Origin: Brevundimonas nasdae
GTDB taxonomy: Bacteria > Pseudomonadota > Alphaproteobacteria > Caulobacterales > Caulobacteraceae
Assembly: GCF_016654005.1 (NCBI RefSeq)
Contig: NZ_JAEPWN010000008.1
Location: forward strand, 62,001-126,000
Reading direction: 5' to 3'
Length of the DNA stretch: 64,000 nt
Position 1 is the stretch's first letter. Every line of letters starts with the position of its first letter. The position numbers were made by a program, and so were the translations under genes. Shown here in pieces: positions 51,955-61,095 of the stretch. Below the pieces are notes generated by a model that saw only the letters and a program-made list of their open reading frames with translations, made no database searches and was not told the origin of the DNA.

Positions 51955-53574
51955 ATGGCTCTAAAGGTCGCCATCGTCGGCCGCCCCAATGTGGGCAAGT
52001 CGACCCTGTTCAACCGCCTCGTCGGCAAGCGTCTTGCGCTTGTCGATGACCGCCCCGGCGTGACCCGCGACCGGCGCTATGCCGACGGCAATATCGGCGA
52101 CTTCGATCTGACCCTGATCGACACGGCGGGCTATGAGGATGTCACCGACGACAGCCTCGAAGCCCGTATGCGCGAGCAGACCGAGGCCGCCATCGAAGAC
52201 GCCGAAGTCATCATGTTCATGATGGATGCGCGCGAGGGCGTGACCTCGCTGGACCGCATCTTCGCCGAGCGGCTTCGTCGGGTGCACAAGCCGATCATCC
52301 TGCTGGCCAACAAGTCCGAAAGCCGTGAAAGCGGCGGCGGGGTGGGCGAGGCCCATGCCCTGGGCTTTGGCGAACCTGTCGCCATCTCCGCCGAGCACGG
52401 CGAGGGCATGGCCGATCTGTACGCCGCCCTGATCGCCGCCTCGGCCGACATCTTCATCGAAGAGATCGACGAGCCGGACAAGCCGATCCGCATCGCCGTC
52501 ATCGGTCGCCCGAACGCGGGCAAGTCCACACTGATCAACCGACTGATCGGCGACGACCGGCTGCTGACTGGGCCGGAAGCGGGCATCACCCGCGACTCCA
52601 TCTCGGTGGACTGGGTTTACGAAGACAAGAACATCCGTCTGGTCGACACCGCCGGCATGCGCCGCAAGGCGCGCGTGCAGGAGAAGCTGGAGAAGCTGTC
52701 GGTCGCCGACACCATCCGCGCCATCACCTTCGCCGAGGTGGTGATCCTGGTGATGGACAAGGACGACGCCTTCGACACCCAGGACCTGCAACTGGCCGAT
52801 CTGGTCGAGCGCGAAGGCCGCGCCCTGATCTATGTCGCGTCCAAGTGGGACCTGGAGGACGAACCCCAGTCCCGCATGGCCAAGCTGAAAGCCATGGCTG
52901 AAGACAAGCTGCCGCAGCTGAAGGGTTCGCCTTTCGTGGCCCTGTCGTCCCACTCGGGCAGGGGCGTCGAGCGCCTGATGCCGGCTGTGCTGCAGGCCTA
53001 TGACACCTGGTCGGTCAAGGTGAAGACCAAGGACCTGAACACCTGGCTGTCCATGGCCACGCAGCGGCATCCGCCCCCCGCCGTGGACGGCAAGCGCATC
53101 AAGCCGAAATACATCGCCCAGACCAAAGCCCGTCCGCCCACCTTCGTGCTGATGGCCAACCGCGCCGAGTCGATGCCGGAGCATTACAAGCGCTATCTGA
53201 TCAACTCGATCCGCGAGAGCTTCGACCTGCCTGGCACGCCGATCCGTCTGAACGTCAAGTCCAGCGGCGCAAACCCCTATGCCGAGGGCGGCGCCAAGTC
53301 GGGGCCGGAACGCTACAAGGGCGACGCCAAGACCGCGCCGCGCCGCGTCAAGAAGGCCGAGAAGGAAGAGGCTCTGTCCAAGCTGCCCGGCAAGGCGCTG
53401 GAGCAGAAGAAGACGCGCAAGGCGCAGCCCAAGGTCCTGGGCGGCCTGAAGTCCAGCGCGTCCAAGAAGGCCGGATCGTCCGTGGCGGTCCAGAAAGGCG
53501 CACGTGGCGGCGCGCGGCAAGTCTCGCGTTCTGGCCGCGTCCGTACCGGGCAAAAGGGCGGCGCCAAGCGCTGA
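51955..53574 (+). CDS. der: Ribosome-assembly GTPase Der (EngA)
   Basis: This 539-residue protein has two tandem GTPase domains. The first P-loop is GRPNVGKS at 9-16 and the second is GRPNAGKS at 184-191; each is followed by DTAG and NKSE- or SKWD-type motifs. A KH-like domain lies at about 355-440. The final ~100 residues are a Lys/Arg/Ala-rich basic tail not found in E. coli Der (490 residues). Der is needed for 50S subunit maturation. It is the last gene of the yfgM-bamB-der string and the NUDIX gene begins 4 bases after its stop. Confidence 0.94.
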   Translation: MALKVAIVGRPNVGKSTLFNRLVGKRLALVDDRPGVTRDRRYADGNIGDFDLTLIDTAGYEDVTDDSLEARMREQTEAAIEDAEVIMFMMDAREGVTSLDRIFAERLRRVHKPIILLANKSESRESGGGVGEAHALGFGEPVAISAEHGEGMADLYAALIAASADIFIEEIDEPDKPIRIAVIGRPNAGKSTLINRLIGDDRLLTGPEAGITRDSISVDWVYEDKNIRLVDTAGMRRKARVQEKLEKLSVADTIRAITFAEVVILVMDKDDAFDTQDLQLADLVEREGRALIYVASKWDLEDEPQSRMAKLKAMAEDKLPQLKGSPFVALSSHSGRGVERLMPAVLQAYDTWSVKVKTKDLNTWLSMATQRHPPPAVDGKRIKPKYIAQTKARPPTFVLMANRAESMPEHYKRYLINSIRESFDLPGTPIRLNVKSSGANPYAEGGAKSGPERYKGDAKTAPRRVKKAEKEEALSKLPGKALEQKKTRKAQPKVLGGLKSSASKKAGSSVAVQKGARGGARQVSRSGRVRTGQKGGAKR

Positions 53575-53578
53575 CGCC

Positions 53579-54058
53579 ATGAACCACGCCGCCCCCGCCG
53601 ACCTGCCTGATCGGCCGACCTCGCGTTGGCTGATCGTGGACGGGCAGGGGCGGGTGCTGTTGTTCCGTTTTGACTATGCGGACGGGCCTCTGGCGGGGAC
53701 CGGCTTCTGGGCCACGCCCGGCGGGGGCTGCGACCCGGGCGAGACCTATGCCGATGCTGCGCGTCGCGAACTGTTCGAAGAAACCGGTCTGGTCGTCACC
53801 GATCCCGGACCCGAGGTGGCGCAGCGGATCGAGTGCTTCCGCCTGCCGGACGGGCGCATGGCGCGGGTCGATCAACGCTTCTTTCTGTTGCGCAGCGACG
53901 ATTTCGATCTGTCGTCGCAGGGATGGACTGAAGAAGAGCGCGGCGTCCTGGCCGAGCACCGTTGGTGGAGCGTGGCCGATATTCGTGCGTCAGCTGAAAC
54001 CATCTGGCCCGATGATCTGGCGGAAATCGTTGAGAGCCTGCCTTCCCTAGCGCACTGA
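53579..54058 (+). CDS. NUDIX hydrolase
   Basis: This 159-residue protein has the NUDIX box GGGCDPGETYADAARRELFEETG (residues about 43-65; key GETYADAARRELFEET), which binds the metal and cleaves nucleoside diphosphates linked to another group. The N-terminal RWLIVDGQGRVLLFRF forms the first strands. The substrate is not predictable from sequence. It starts 4 bases after the der stop and is probably translated from the same transcript. Confidence 0.9.
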   Translation: MNHAAPADLPDRPTSRWLIVDGQGRVLLFRFDYADGPLAGTGFWATPGGGCDPGETYADAARRELFEETGLVVTDPGPEVAQRIECFRLPDGRMARVDQRFFLLRSDDFDLSSQGWTEEERGVLAEHRWWSVADIRASAETIWPDDLAEIVESLPSLAH

Positions 54059-54168
54059 TTTTCAATCGCATTCTGGTCCGAAAATGGCTGAAAGCGGGGG
54101 GATGACAAGCGGCGCTTTTTACGCCTTAGTGGCCTGTCCCTGCGACATTCTGTCAGGAAGCCATCCTC

Positions 54169-54795
54169 ATGACGACGATCCAGAGCTTTGACCTTCAGGC
54201 GGTTCAGAAGGTGCGCAAGGCGGCAGTGCTGGCGGCGCTGGTCGGCTTGACCGGGCTGACGCTGGTGTCGCAATCGGCGACGGGCTTGGAGAGCCGACTG
54301 CATGAGGGCGTTGAGGCTGTCGGTCTGGCCGCCATCGTTTTCGCCATCGTCGGGCGCGCCTGGTGTTCCCTCTATATCGGCGGGCGAAAGAAGGCCGAGA
54401 TCGTTTCACGCGGACCTTATTCGATTACGCGCAACCCGCTGTATGTCTTCAGCTTCTTTGGCGCGTTCGGCGTCGGCGCGCAGAGCGGCAGCCTGACCAT
54501 AGCCGCCCTGTTCATGCTGGCGTCCTATGGCGTCTTCTTCCTGACGGTGCGCCGCGAGGAGGCCTGGCTGGGCGCAACCTTCGGCCCCGACTATGAAGCC
54601 TACAAGGCCCGCACGCCGCGTTTCATGCCGCGTTTCTCGCTGTGGCGAGATGAGAGGGAGCTTTCGGTGCGTCCGTCCTTCTTCCTGACCACCATCCGCG
54701 ATGGTCTGGTCTTCCTGCTGGCGATCCCGCTGTTCGAACTGATCGACGCGGCCCAGGCGCAGGGCTGGTTGAAGGTCCTGGCCTATCTGCCTTAA
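54169..54795 (+). CDS. Isoprenylcysteine carboxyl methyltransferase-like membrane protein
   Basis: This 208-residue protein has about five membrane segments. The ICMT/PEMT family features are ITRNPLYVFSF (the R-x-P-x-Y motif) and the later EEAWLGATFGPDYEAYKARTPRF (EE...FG..Y..Y). Enzymes of this family use S-adenosylmethionine to methylate membrane-embedded substrates. Bacteria lack prenylated proteins of the eukaryotic kind, so the acceptor here is unknown, perhaps a lipid. AGGA precedes the ATG. Confidence 0.85.
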   Translation: MTTIQSFDLQAVQKVRKAAVLAALVGLTGLTLVSQSATGLESRLHEGVEAVGLAAIVFAIVGRAWCSLYIGGRKKAEIVSRGPYSITRNPLYVFSFFGAFGVGAQSGSLTIAALFMLASYGVFFLTVRREEAWLGATFGPDYEAYKARTPRFMPRFSLWRDERELSVRPSFFLTTIRDGLVFLLAIPLFELIDAAQAQGWLKVLAYLP

Positions 54796-54864
54796 GGCGC
54801 TGTCCGGCGCCGCGTTCCCAGCACCGCATCGCGATAGGCGCGGCTGATCTCCCGTTTTGGGGCC

Positions 54865-55617
54865 TCAGATCAGGGCTTCGATCGAGGGGCCGGATTTCCA
54901 CTCCTGAAACTTGATGGTCAGGGGCGGCGTGGCGTCTGGGCGGACCAGGTCGACGACCATAGGGCCGATCTCGGAGGGATGGGGTAGAACCGACGGGTCT
55001 TCACCCGGATAGGCCTGGGCGCGCATGGCCGTGCGCATCCGGCCCGGATCGACGATGCTGACGCGGACAGGGGTGCTTTCGATCTCGTCGGCCCAGGCCT
55101 TCACCAGCGCCTCGGCGCCCGCCTTGGTCGCGGCGTACATGCCCCAGAAGGCGCGGGGATTGGCCGCCACGCTGGTGGTGAAGTGAACGGCCCGGCCGGC
55201 GTCAGAGGCGCGCAGCAGCGGCTCCAGCGAGCGGATCAGGCGATAGACGGCGGTGAAGTTGGTCTTCTCGATCTTGGCGAACTCACGCGGGTCGGCGTGG
55301 GACACCGGCGTCAGGCCTGACGGTCCCATGGTCGCGGCGGCGTGGACCCAGATGTCCAGCTTCTTGAACCGTTCGAAGATGGCGCCGCCCAGACGGTCGA
55401 TGGCGCCGCCGTCCACCAGGTCGAACGGAACCAGCGTCGCGTGCTTGCCTGTGGCGGCGAAGATGGCGTCGTCCAGTTCCTCCAGACCGCCCTGGGTGCG
55501 GGCGGTGGCGACGACATGGGCGCCAGCCTTGGCCAGCGCCAGCGCGCTTTCATAGCCGATGCCGCGCGAGGCGCCGACGACAAGGGCGATACGGTCGTTC
55601 AGAGGAAGATCGGACAT
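54865..55617 (-). CDS. Short-chain dehydrogenase next to purF
   Basis: This 250-residue SDR oxidoreductase has the nucleotide motif GASRGIG near the N-terminus, a middle AAATMG segment and the catalytic YAATK with an upstream Ser in FTTSVA. It oxidises or reduces an unidentified hydroxyl or keto substrate with NAD(P). SDR genes of this type often lie beside purF in Alphaproteobacteria. It starts 60 bases downstream of the purF stop on the same strand. Confidence 0.9.
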   Translation of the reverse strand: MSDLPLNDRIALVVGASRGIGYESALALAKAGAHVVATARTQGGLEELDDAIFAATGKHATLVPFDLVDGGAIDRLGGAIFERFKKLDIWVHAAATMGPSGLTPVSHADPREFAKIEKTNFTAVYRLIRSLEPLLRASDAGRAVHFTTSVAANPRAFWGMYAATKAGAEALVKAWADEIESTPVRVSIVDPGRMRTAMRAQAYPGEDPSVLPHPSEIGPMVVDLVRPDATPPLTIKFQEWKSGPSIEALI

Positions 55618-55677
55618 GGGGCCTGATAGCGCGGCCTTGACCGTAAGGCCAAGCGCCGCGCGCGCGTCAGGTTCGCT

Positions 55678-57183
55678 TTATGCGCTGACCAGCAGGGAAA
55701 GCTGCTTGGCGCCGAACTCCCGACCGCCTTCCTCGATCTCGCGATCCAGCAGGCGGGTGGGGTAGTCGCCGGTGAAATAGTGGTCGGTGAACTGGGGATG
55801 TGCGTTGTTGCGGCCCGTTTCGCCCATGGCGCGGTACAGGCCGTCGATCGACAGGAAGCCCAGCGAATCGACCTCCAGCATCTCGCGCATTTCCTCCAAC
55901 GTCTTATTGGCGGCCAGCAGTTGCGCCCGTTCGGGCATGTCGATGCCGTAGAAGTCGGGGTACAGGATCTGCGGGCTGGCCGAACGCAGGTGAACCTCCT
56001 TGGCGCCGGCCGCGCGCACGGCGCGGACCAGCTTGACCGAGGTGGTGCCGCGCACGATGGAGTCGTCGATCAGGACGACGCGCTTGCCCTCCAGCGCCGC
56101 CTTGTTGGGGCTGTGCTTCATGCGCACGCCCTTCTGACGGGCGCCCTGACTGGGCTGGATAAAGGTGCGCCCCAGATAGTGGCTGCGGATGATGCCCATT
56201 TCGTAGGGAATGCCGCTTTCCTGAGCATAGCCCAGGGCCGCCGGAACGCCCGAGTCGGGCACGGGCACGACGATGTCGGCCTCGACGCCCAGTTCGCGGG
56301 CCAGACCCCGGCCCATCTCCTTGCGGACCTCATAGACCGAGCGCCCGTTCACGACCGAATCCGGGCGGGCGAAATAGACGTATTCGAACAGGCAGGGACG
56401 GGCGGCGCGGGCGGGGAAGGGCTTCAGCGAGCGCAGGCCGTTCTTGTCGATGACCACGACCTCGCCGTGTTCGACATCGCGCACGAAGGTGGCGCCCATC
56501 ATGTCCAGGGCGCAGGTTTCGGACGCCAGCACCCAGGCCTCGCCGATCTGTCCCAGAACCAGCGGGCGAATGCCCAGCGGATCACGCGCGCCGATCATCT
56601 TGTAACGGGTCTGGGCGACCAGGGCGTAACCGCCTTCGATACGCGCCAGGGCGTCGATGAAGCGGTCGACGATCTTGGCCTTACGGCTGCGGGCGATCAG
56701 GTGAAGGATGACTTCCGAATCCGATGTGGACTGGAAGATGGCGCCTTCGCTGACCAGTTGGCTGTGGAGGAATTTGAAGTTGGTCAGGTTGCCGTTGTGG
56801 GCCAGGGCGATGCCGCCCTGATCCAGATCGGCGAACATGGGCTGGATGTTGCGCAGGAAGCTGCCGCCTGCGGTCGAATAACGGGTGTGACCCACCGCCG
56901 CGCGGCCCGGCATCCGTTTGGTCAGGTCGCCGCCGCCGAAGGCCTCGCCCACCAGACCCTGATGACGCTCGGTGTAGAAGCGTTCGTCCTTGATGCTGGC
57001 GATGCCGCAGGCTTCCTGGCCGCGATGCTGCAGAGCGTGCAGGCCCAGGGCGACGATGGCCGAGCCTTCGTCCTCGTCCGCGCCCCAGACGCCGCAGACG
57101 CCGCACTCAAGTCGGAGTTGGTCATCCTCCGGCTCACGCCAGTGTTCGCGGTGGACGACGGGATCGGCGATATGATGGCGCAT
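55678..57183 (-). CDS. purF: Amidophosphoribosyltransferase PurF
   Basis: This 501-residue enzyme commits PRPP to purine synthesis. A 26-residue propeptide precedes the nucleophile Cys27 (LECGVCGVWG), which is exposed by cleavage. The Ntn glutaminase domain (GHTRYSTAG) and the phosphoribosyltransferase domain with VVLIDDSIVRGTTS follow, and Cys residues in the C-terminal half may bind an iron-sulfur cluster as in the Bacillus-type enzyme. cvpA lies 27 bases upstream, the typical pairing. Confidence 0.96.
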   Translation of the reverse strand: MRHHIADPVVHREHWREPEDDQLRLECGVCGVWGADEDEGSAIVALGLHALQHRGQEACGIASIKDERFYTERHQGLVGEAFGGGDLTKRMPGRAAVGHTRYSTAGGSFLRNIQPMFADLDQGGIALAHNGNLTNFKFLHSQLVSEGAIFQSTSDSEVILHLIARSRKAKIVDRFIDALARIEGGYALVAQTRYKMIGARDPLGIRPLVLGQIGEAWVLASETCALDMMGATFVRDVEHGEVVVIDKNGLRSLKPFPARAARPCLFEYVYFARPDSVVNGRSVYEVRKEMGRGLARELGVEADIVVPVPDSGVPAALGYAQESGIPYEMGIIRSHYLGRTFIQPSQGARQKGVRMKHSPNKAALEGKRVVLIDDSIVRGTTSVKLVRAVRAAGAKEVHLRSASPQILYPDFYGIDMPERAQLLAANKTLEEMREMLEVDSLGFLSIDGLYRAMGETGRNNAHPQFTDHYFTGDYPTRLLDREIEEGGREFGAKQLSLLVSA

Positions 57184-57210
57184 CGTAGGGCTCCGATGAC
57201 CGGGGGAAAC

Positions 57211-57807
57211 TTAAGGGGCGGCTTCGCGGCGCGAGTTAGTCTTGGAATGCGTCGGGGGCAAGGCTTCGTCGTCGGAAAACCCTCTGCGTACCGAGGAATC
57301 GACCACGGGCGTGATCGCATCGGCGCCTTTGCCGATTCCGGGCAGGATGATCTGGATGGCGCGGGCCCCCACGGCGCTAACCTTGTAGAAGGTCGCCTGC
57401 GACAGCCAGCGCGGGGTCTGTTCGCCCGGCAGGGCCGCAACGATCACCAGGTGAACCGCACCGATCAGCAGGACGGCGCGGCCGCTGCCGACCAGCAGGC
57501 CGAACAGGCGGTCGGCGAACCCCAGGGCTGGATTGTTCTGGGCGCTCTTGGAGATCATCGACCCGATCAGGCGCAGGCCGAAATAGATGACGAAGAAGGT
57601 GACGACCGCCGCAAGAATGGTCCCAGCCCAGTCCGGATTGACCAGCGCCCGCCCCGGAATGGCCGTCCAAGGCAGGGTGATCAGGGCGACCAGCGCCGCC
57701 AGCGCCGCGCTGAGCAGGGTGATGACTTCGCGCACGCCCCCGCGCAGCCACCCGGCGGCGGCCGAGAACAGCAGGACGATGATGATGAAGACGTCGTAGC
57801 CGGTCAC
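57211..57807 (-). CDS. cvpA: CvpA family inner-membrane protein
   Basis: This 198-residue protein has about four membrane segments in the N-terminal 150 residues (YDVFIIIVLLFSAAAGWLRGGVREV is the family start) and a polar C-terminal tail. CvpA is linked in other bacteria to colicin V production and to envelope or purine-related processes; its biochemical role is unclear. I start it at GTG 57807, where homology begins; the open frame extends to 57873 but would overlap radA. It lies between radA and purF. Confidence 0.82.
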   Translation of the reverse strand: MTGYDVFIIIVLLFSAAAGWLRGGVREVITLLSAALAALVALITLPWTAIPGRALVNPDWAGTILAAVVTFFVIYFGLRLIGSMISKSAQNNPALGFADRLFGLLVGSGRAVLLIGAVHLVIVAALPGEQTPRWLSQATFYKVSAVGARAIQIILPGIGKGADAITPVVDSSVRRGFSDDEALPPTHSKTNSRREAAP

Positions 57808-57835
57808 GTTGGCCTGGGCGGTTGTTGCAGGACAG

Positions 57836-59206
57836 CTAGTAGCGGTTCTGGGAGATTCGTTCGACCACATCATTCAGGCGGGTTACAGACGTGACCTTGA
57901 CCCCCTTGGTCTTGGCCTGAAGCGTGGGACCAAGCACCTGATCGAAGCCCAGTTTCTGCGCCTCGCGCAGTCGCGCCTCGGCGCGACCCACGCTGCGGAC
58001 CTCGCCCGACAGGCCGATCTCGCCAAAGACCACACAGCCCTGCGGCAGGGAGACGCCGGTCGCCGAACTGATCAGGGCCGCCGCAGCCGCCAAATCCGCC
58101 GCGGGTTCATTGATGCGCAAACCGCCCGCCACGTTCAGATAGACGTCCTGATCGCCGAAGCCGAAGCCGCAGCGCGCCTCCAGCACGGCCAGCACCATTG
58201 CCAGTCGTCCTGTCTCCCAGCCGATGACCGCCCGGCGCGGCGTGCCATAGGCCGATTTGGACACCAACGCCTGCATCTCGACCAGCACCGGGCGGGAGCC
58301 CTCGATCCCGGCGAAGACGGCGGCCCCCGGCGCGCGCTCCTTTCCTTCGCCCAGGAACAGGGCAGACGGGTTGGCCACCTCGCGCAGACCGCTGTCGCCC
58401 ATTTCGAACACGCCGATTTCGTCGGTGGCGCCGAAACGATTCTTGCCCGCGCGCAGAATGCGGAACGGATAGCCGCGCTCGCCCTCGAAGGTCATGACGG
58501 CGTCGACCAGGTGTTCAACCACGCGGGGGCCGGCGACTTGCCCGTCCTTGGTCACATGGCCGACCAGGATGATGGCGGGGCCGTCGCTCTTGGCCAGTCG
58601 CACCAGTTCGCTGGCGCAGGCGCGGACCTGGGTGATGGAGCCGGGGCCGCTGTCGTGGACGTCCGACCACAGGGTCTGGACGGAATCGATGATGACGATG
58701 TCGAACTTGTCGCGCTTCAGGGTGCCGAGAATGTCACGCAGCGCCGTCGCCGCCGCAAGATTGACCGGCGCATCCGCCAAACCCATCCGCTTGGCTCGGG
58801 CGCGGATCTGCTCAACCGCCTCTTCGCCCGAGATATAGGCCACGCGCGCGCCGCGCAGCGCCGCCTTGGCCGCCACTTCGAGCAACAGGGTGGACTTGCC
58901 CACGCCGGGATCGCCGCTGAGCAGGATGGCCGATCCCGGCACCACGCCGCCGCCGCAGACGCGATCGAATTCGGCGACGCCGGTTGTTATGCGCGGGGGT
59001 TCCGGCGTGTCGGACTGAAGGGTCTCGAACTGGATGCCGCGACCGCGCGCCGCCGCCGACGCCGAGGGCTTGATCGCGCCGGGCGGGGCGGATTTGCTCT
59101 CTTCGCTCAGGGTGTTCCACTGGCCGCAGGACGAACATTGTCCCGACCATTTGCCGTGAACCGTGCCGCAGGACTGACAGACGTAAAGAACAGAATCGCG
59201 AGCCAT
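57836..59206 (-). CDS. radA: DNA repair protein RadA
   Basis: This 456-residue RecA-like ATPase has an N-terminal zinc finger (CQSCGTVHGKWSGQCSSC), Walker A GDPGVGKSTLL, the RadA-specific KNRFG motif in AGKNRFGATDEIG and a C-terminal Lon-like domain. It promotes branch migration in recombination. GGAAG precedes the ATG. It is the third gene of the alr-radA-cvpA-purF core string. Confidence 0.95.
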   Translation of the reverse strand: MARDSVLYVCQSCGTVHGKWSGQCSSCGQWNTLSEESKSAPPGAIKPSASAAARGRGIQFETLQSDTPEPPRITTGVAEFDRVCGGGVVPGSAILLSGDPGVGKSTLLLEVAAKAALRGARVAYISGEEAVEQIRARAKRMGLADAPVNLAAATALRDILGTLKRDKFDIVIIDSVQTLWSDVHDSGPGSITQVRACASELVRLAKSDGPAIILVGHVTKDGQVAGPRVVEHLVDAVMTFEGERGYPFRILRAGKNRFGATDEIGVFEMGDSGLREVANPSALFLGEGKERAPGAAVFAGIEGSRPVLVEMQALVSKSAYGTPRRAVIGWETGRLAMVLAVLEARCGFGFGDQDVYLNVAGGLRINEPAADLAAAAALISSATGVSLPQGCVVFGEIGLSGEVRSVGRAEARLREAQKLGFDQVLGPTLQAKTKGVKVTSVTRLNDVVERISQNRY

Positions 59207-59326
59207 GAGCTTCCTTAGCAGACCGGGCGATTGGACCGCCTGTCTGACGGCGTTTGCGGGTTATCCACGCCACTCTCGGACGTACACGCAACCTTTGCCT
59301 TGGGTGGGTATTGAGACTTTGTCGCA

Positions 59327-59359
59327 CAAGCGCTTGCTTCTTGATGTGACGTAACGTCA
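59327..59359. promoter_or_regulatory. Two palindromes in the radA/Yip1 divergent region
   Basis: CAAGCGCTTG (59327-59336) is a perfect 10-bp palindrome and TGACGT-A-ACGTCA (59347-59359) is a perfect 6-1-6 one. They lie in the 192-base gap between radA and the Yip1 gene, the second 40 bases before the Yip1 ATG. Confidence 0.4.
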
Positions 59360-59398
59360 ATATTCAACATCGCATCCCCATAAAGGCCTGCCACACCT

Positions 59399-60025
59399 AT
59401 GTCCGACTCGTCGCAACCCGCCGTAAATCCGGCGCTCGTCGCCCGCGTAAAGGGCATCCTGCTTCAGCCCAAGCTGGAGTGGCAGATCATTGATCGTGAA
59501 TTCGCCACGACCAAGAGCCTCTATACGGGCTATGCCATGATCCTGGCGGCGATCGCACCGATCGCCACCCTGATCGCCAGCCTGGTCTTCCTGCATCAAG
59601 GCATCGTCGGCGCCCTGATCCTGGCGATCCTGTCTTATGTGCTGGGTCTGGCCGGCGTCTTCATCCTGGGCGTCATCATCAATGCTCTGGCCTCCAGCTT
59701 CGGCGCCACGCCCAACCCGGTCCAGGCTCAGAAACTGGCTGTTTATGCCTATACGGCGGCCTGGGTCGCGGGCATCGCCAACCTGATTCCGGTTGCTGGC
59801 GGTTTGATCGCCCTGATCGGCGCGATCTACAGTCTGGTCCTGCTGTTCTTTGGCCTGCCGATCCTGATGAAGGTGCCGGAGGACAAGAAGGTTGTCTATT
59901 ACGTCGTGATCTTGCTGGCCGGCATCGTGCTGGGCGTGATCCTGGGCGCCATCGTCGGCGCTGTCGCTGCAATCTTCGTGCTCTCGACGGCCAGCGTCGC
60001 GGCGCTCGGCGCCAGCGGTTACTGA
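59399..60025 (+). CDS. Yip1 family membrane protein
   Basis: This 208-residue protein has a polar N-terminus (PALVARVKGILLQPKLEWQIIDRE, the Yip1 signature) followed by about five membrane segments rich in Ala, Gly and Ile. Bacterial Yip1 proteins have no clear role; they may organise membranes. It ends 7 bases into the convergent alr gene. It interrupts the usual alr-radA order. Confidence 0.82.
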   Translation: MSDSSQPAVNPALVARVKGILLQPKLEWQIIDREFATTKSLYTGYAMILAAIAPIATLIASLVFLHQGIVGALILAILSYVLGLAGVFILGVIINALASSFGATPNPVQAQKLAVYAYTAAWVAGIANLIPVAGGLIALIGAIYSLVLLFFGLPILMKVPEDKKVVYYVVILLAGIVLGVILGAIVGAVAAIFVLSTASVAALGASGY

Positions 60026-61056
60026 GAATAGACCCGCGGCACGCGCGTGGTGATCGAGGTCAGAAGCTCATAGCTGATGGTCCCGGCCGCCGCCGCTGCC
60101 GCATCCACCGGTCTGTTCGGGCCGAATAGCTCGGCCTTGTCGCCGACCGAGACATCCAGTCCGGTCACATCGACAGCACAGACGTCCATCGAGACCCGGC
60201 CCAGCAGCGGTCGGGTCTCGTTTGCGATCCAGACCTCGCCGCGCGGGCTGTAGGACCGCATCACGCCATCGGCATAACCTGTCGCCACCGTCGCCACCCG
60301 CACAGGGCGATCGGCGATGAAGCCGCGTCCGTAGCCGACGCTTTCGCCCGCAGGCACGTCCCGCACCTGCAGAACATCCGCCAGCAGGGTCGCCACCGGG
60401 GCGATGCGTGTGTCGGGCTTGCCCTCGGGCCCGCCGCCGAACAGGGCGACGCCGGGGCGGGCGGTGTCGAACTGGAAGTCACGGCCCAGGAAACAGCCGC
60501 TGGAGTTGGCGAACGAGCGGGTCACACCCGGATAGCGCTGGACAAAAACCGCAAACAGGTCGCGCTGCTGGCGGTTCATCGGATTGGCCGGTTCGTCGGC
60601 GCAGGCCAGGTGGGTCAGAACCAGCTCCAGCCCCTCGAACATCTCGGGCGCATCTTCGGGCCGGAAGCCGATGCGGTTCATGCCGGTGTCGATCTGCAAT
60701 CCGCAGGCGCCGCCGCCCGCCGCCGCCCAGGCCGCCATCTGTGCGGGCTGGTTCAGGACGGGGCGCACGTTCGCCGCCTTCAGCGCGCCCGCGATTTCCC
60801 CGTGGCAGCCGTCCAGCACATAGATGGTCGGCTCTGAGCCCAGTGACGTCCTGAGCGCCAGCCCCTCGGCGGCCCGCGCCACAAAGAAGGTCCGCGCCCC
60901 TTCGGCCATCAACCGTTTTGCACAGGGTGCGGCGCCCAGCCCGTACCCGTCCGCCTTGACCACCGGATGCACTGGCACGCCGGTGAGGGCCTCCAGCGTA
61001 TGATAGTTGCGCGCCAGAGCGTTCAGATCGACGGAGAGGACAGCAGGGGTCAGCAT
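60019..61056 (-). CDS. alr: Alanine racemase
   Basis: This 345-residue PLP enzyme makes D-alanine for peptidoglycan. PLP Lys34 is in VVKADGYGLGA, the catalytic Tyr lies in SVGYGRGF, and RVSMDVCAVDV marks the C-terminal domain. I start it at ATG 61056; a TTG at 61074 with GGAAA upstream is an alternative that adds six residues. It lies next to radA in a typical alphaproteobacterial order. Its 3' end overlaps the Yip1 gene by 7 bases. Confidence 0.94.
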   Translation of the reverse strand: MLTPAVLSVDLNALARNYHTLEALTGVPVHPVVKADGYGLGAAPCAKRLMAEGARTFFVARAAEGLALRTSLGSEPTIYVLDGCHGEIAGALKAANVRPVLNQPAQMAAWAAAGGGACGLQIDTGMNRIGFRPEDAPEMFEGLELVLTHLACADEPANPMNRQQRDLFAVFVQRYPGVTRSFANSSGCFLGRDFQFDTARPGVALFGGGPEGKPDTRIAPVATLLADVLQVRDVPAGESVGYGRGFIADRPVRVATVATGYADGVMRSYSPRGEVWIANETRPLLGRVSMDVCAVDVTGLDVSVGDKAELFGPNRPVDAAAAAAGTISYELLTSITTRVPRVYSQ

Positions 61057-61095
61057 CCGCCCGTTATGCGCCAAGTTTTCCGTGATGGAAGCGGT

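Noticed and set aside
51961-53580. Full-length open frame antisense to der
   Set aside because: Shadow frame in high-GC sequence; der has both GTPase motifs.
55780-57894. A 704-codon open frame antisense to purF and cvpA
   Set aside because: purF and cvpA are unambiguous on the other strand; the antisense protein has no recognisable features.
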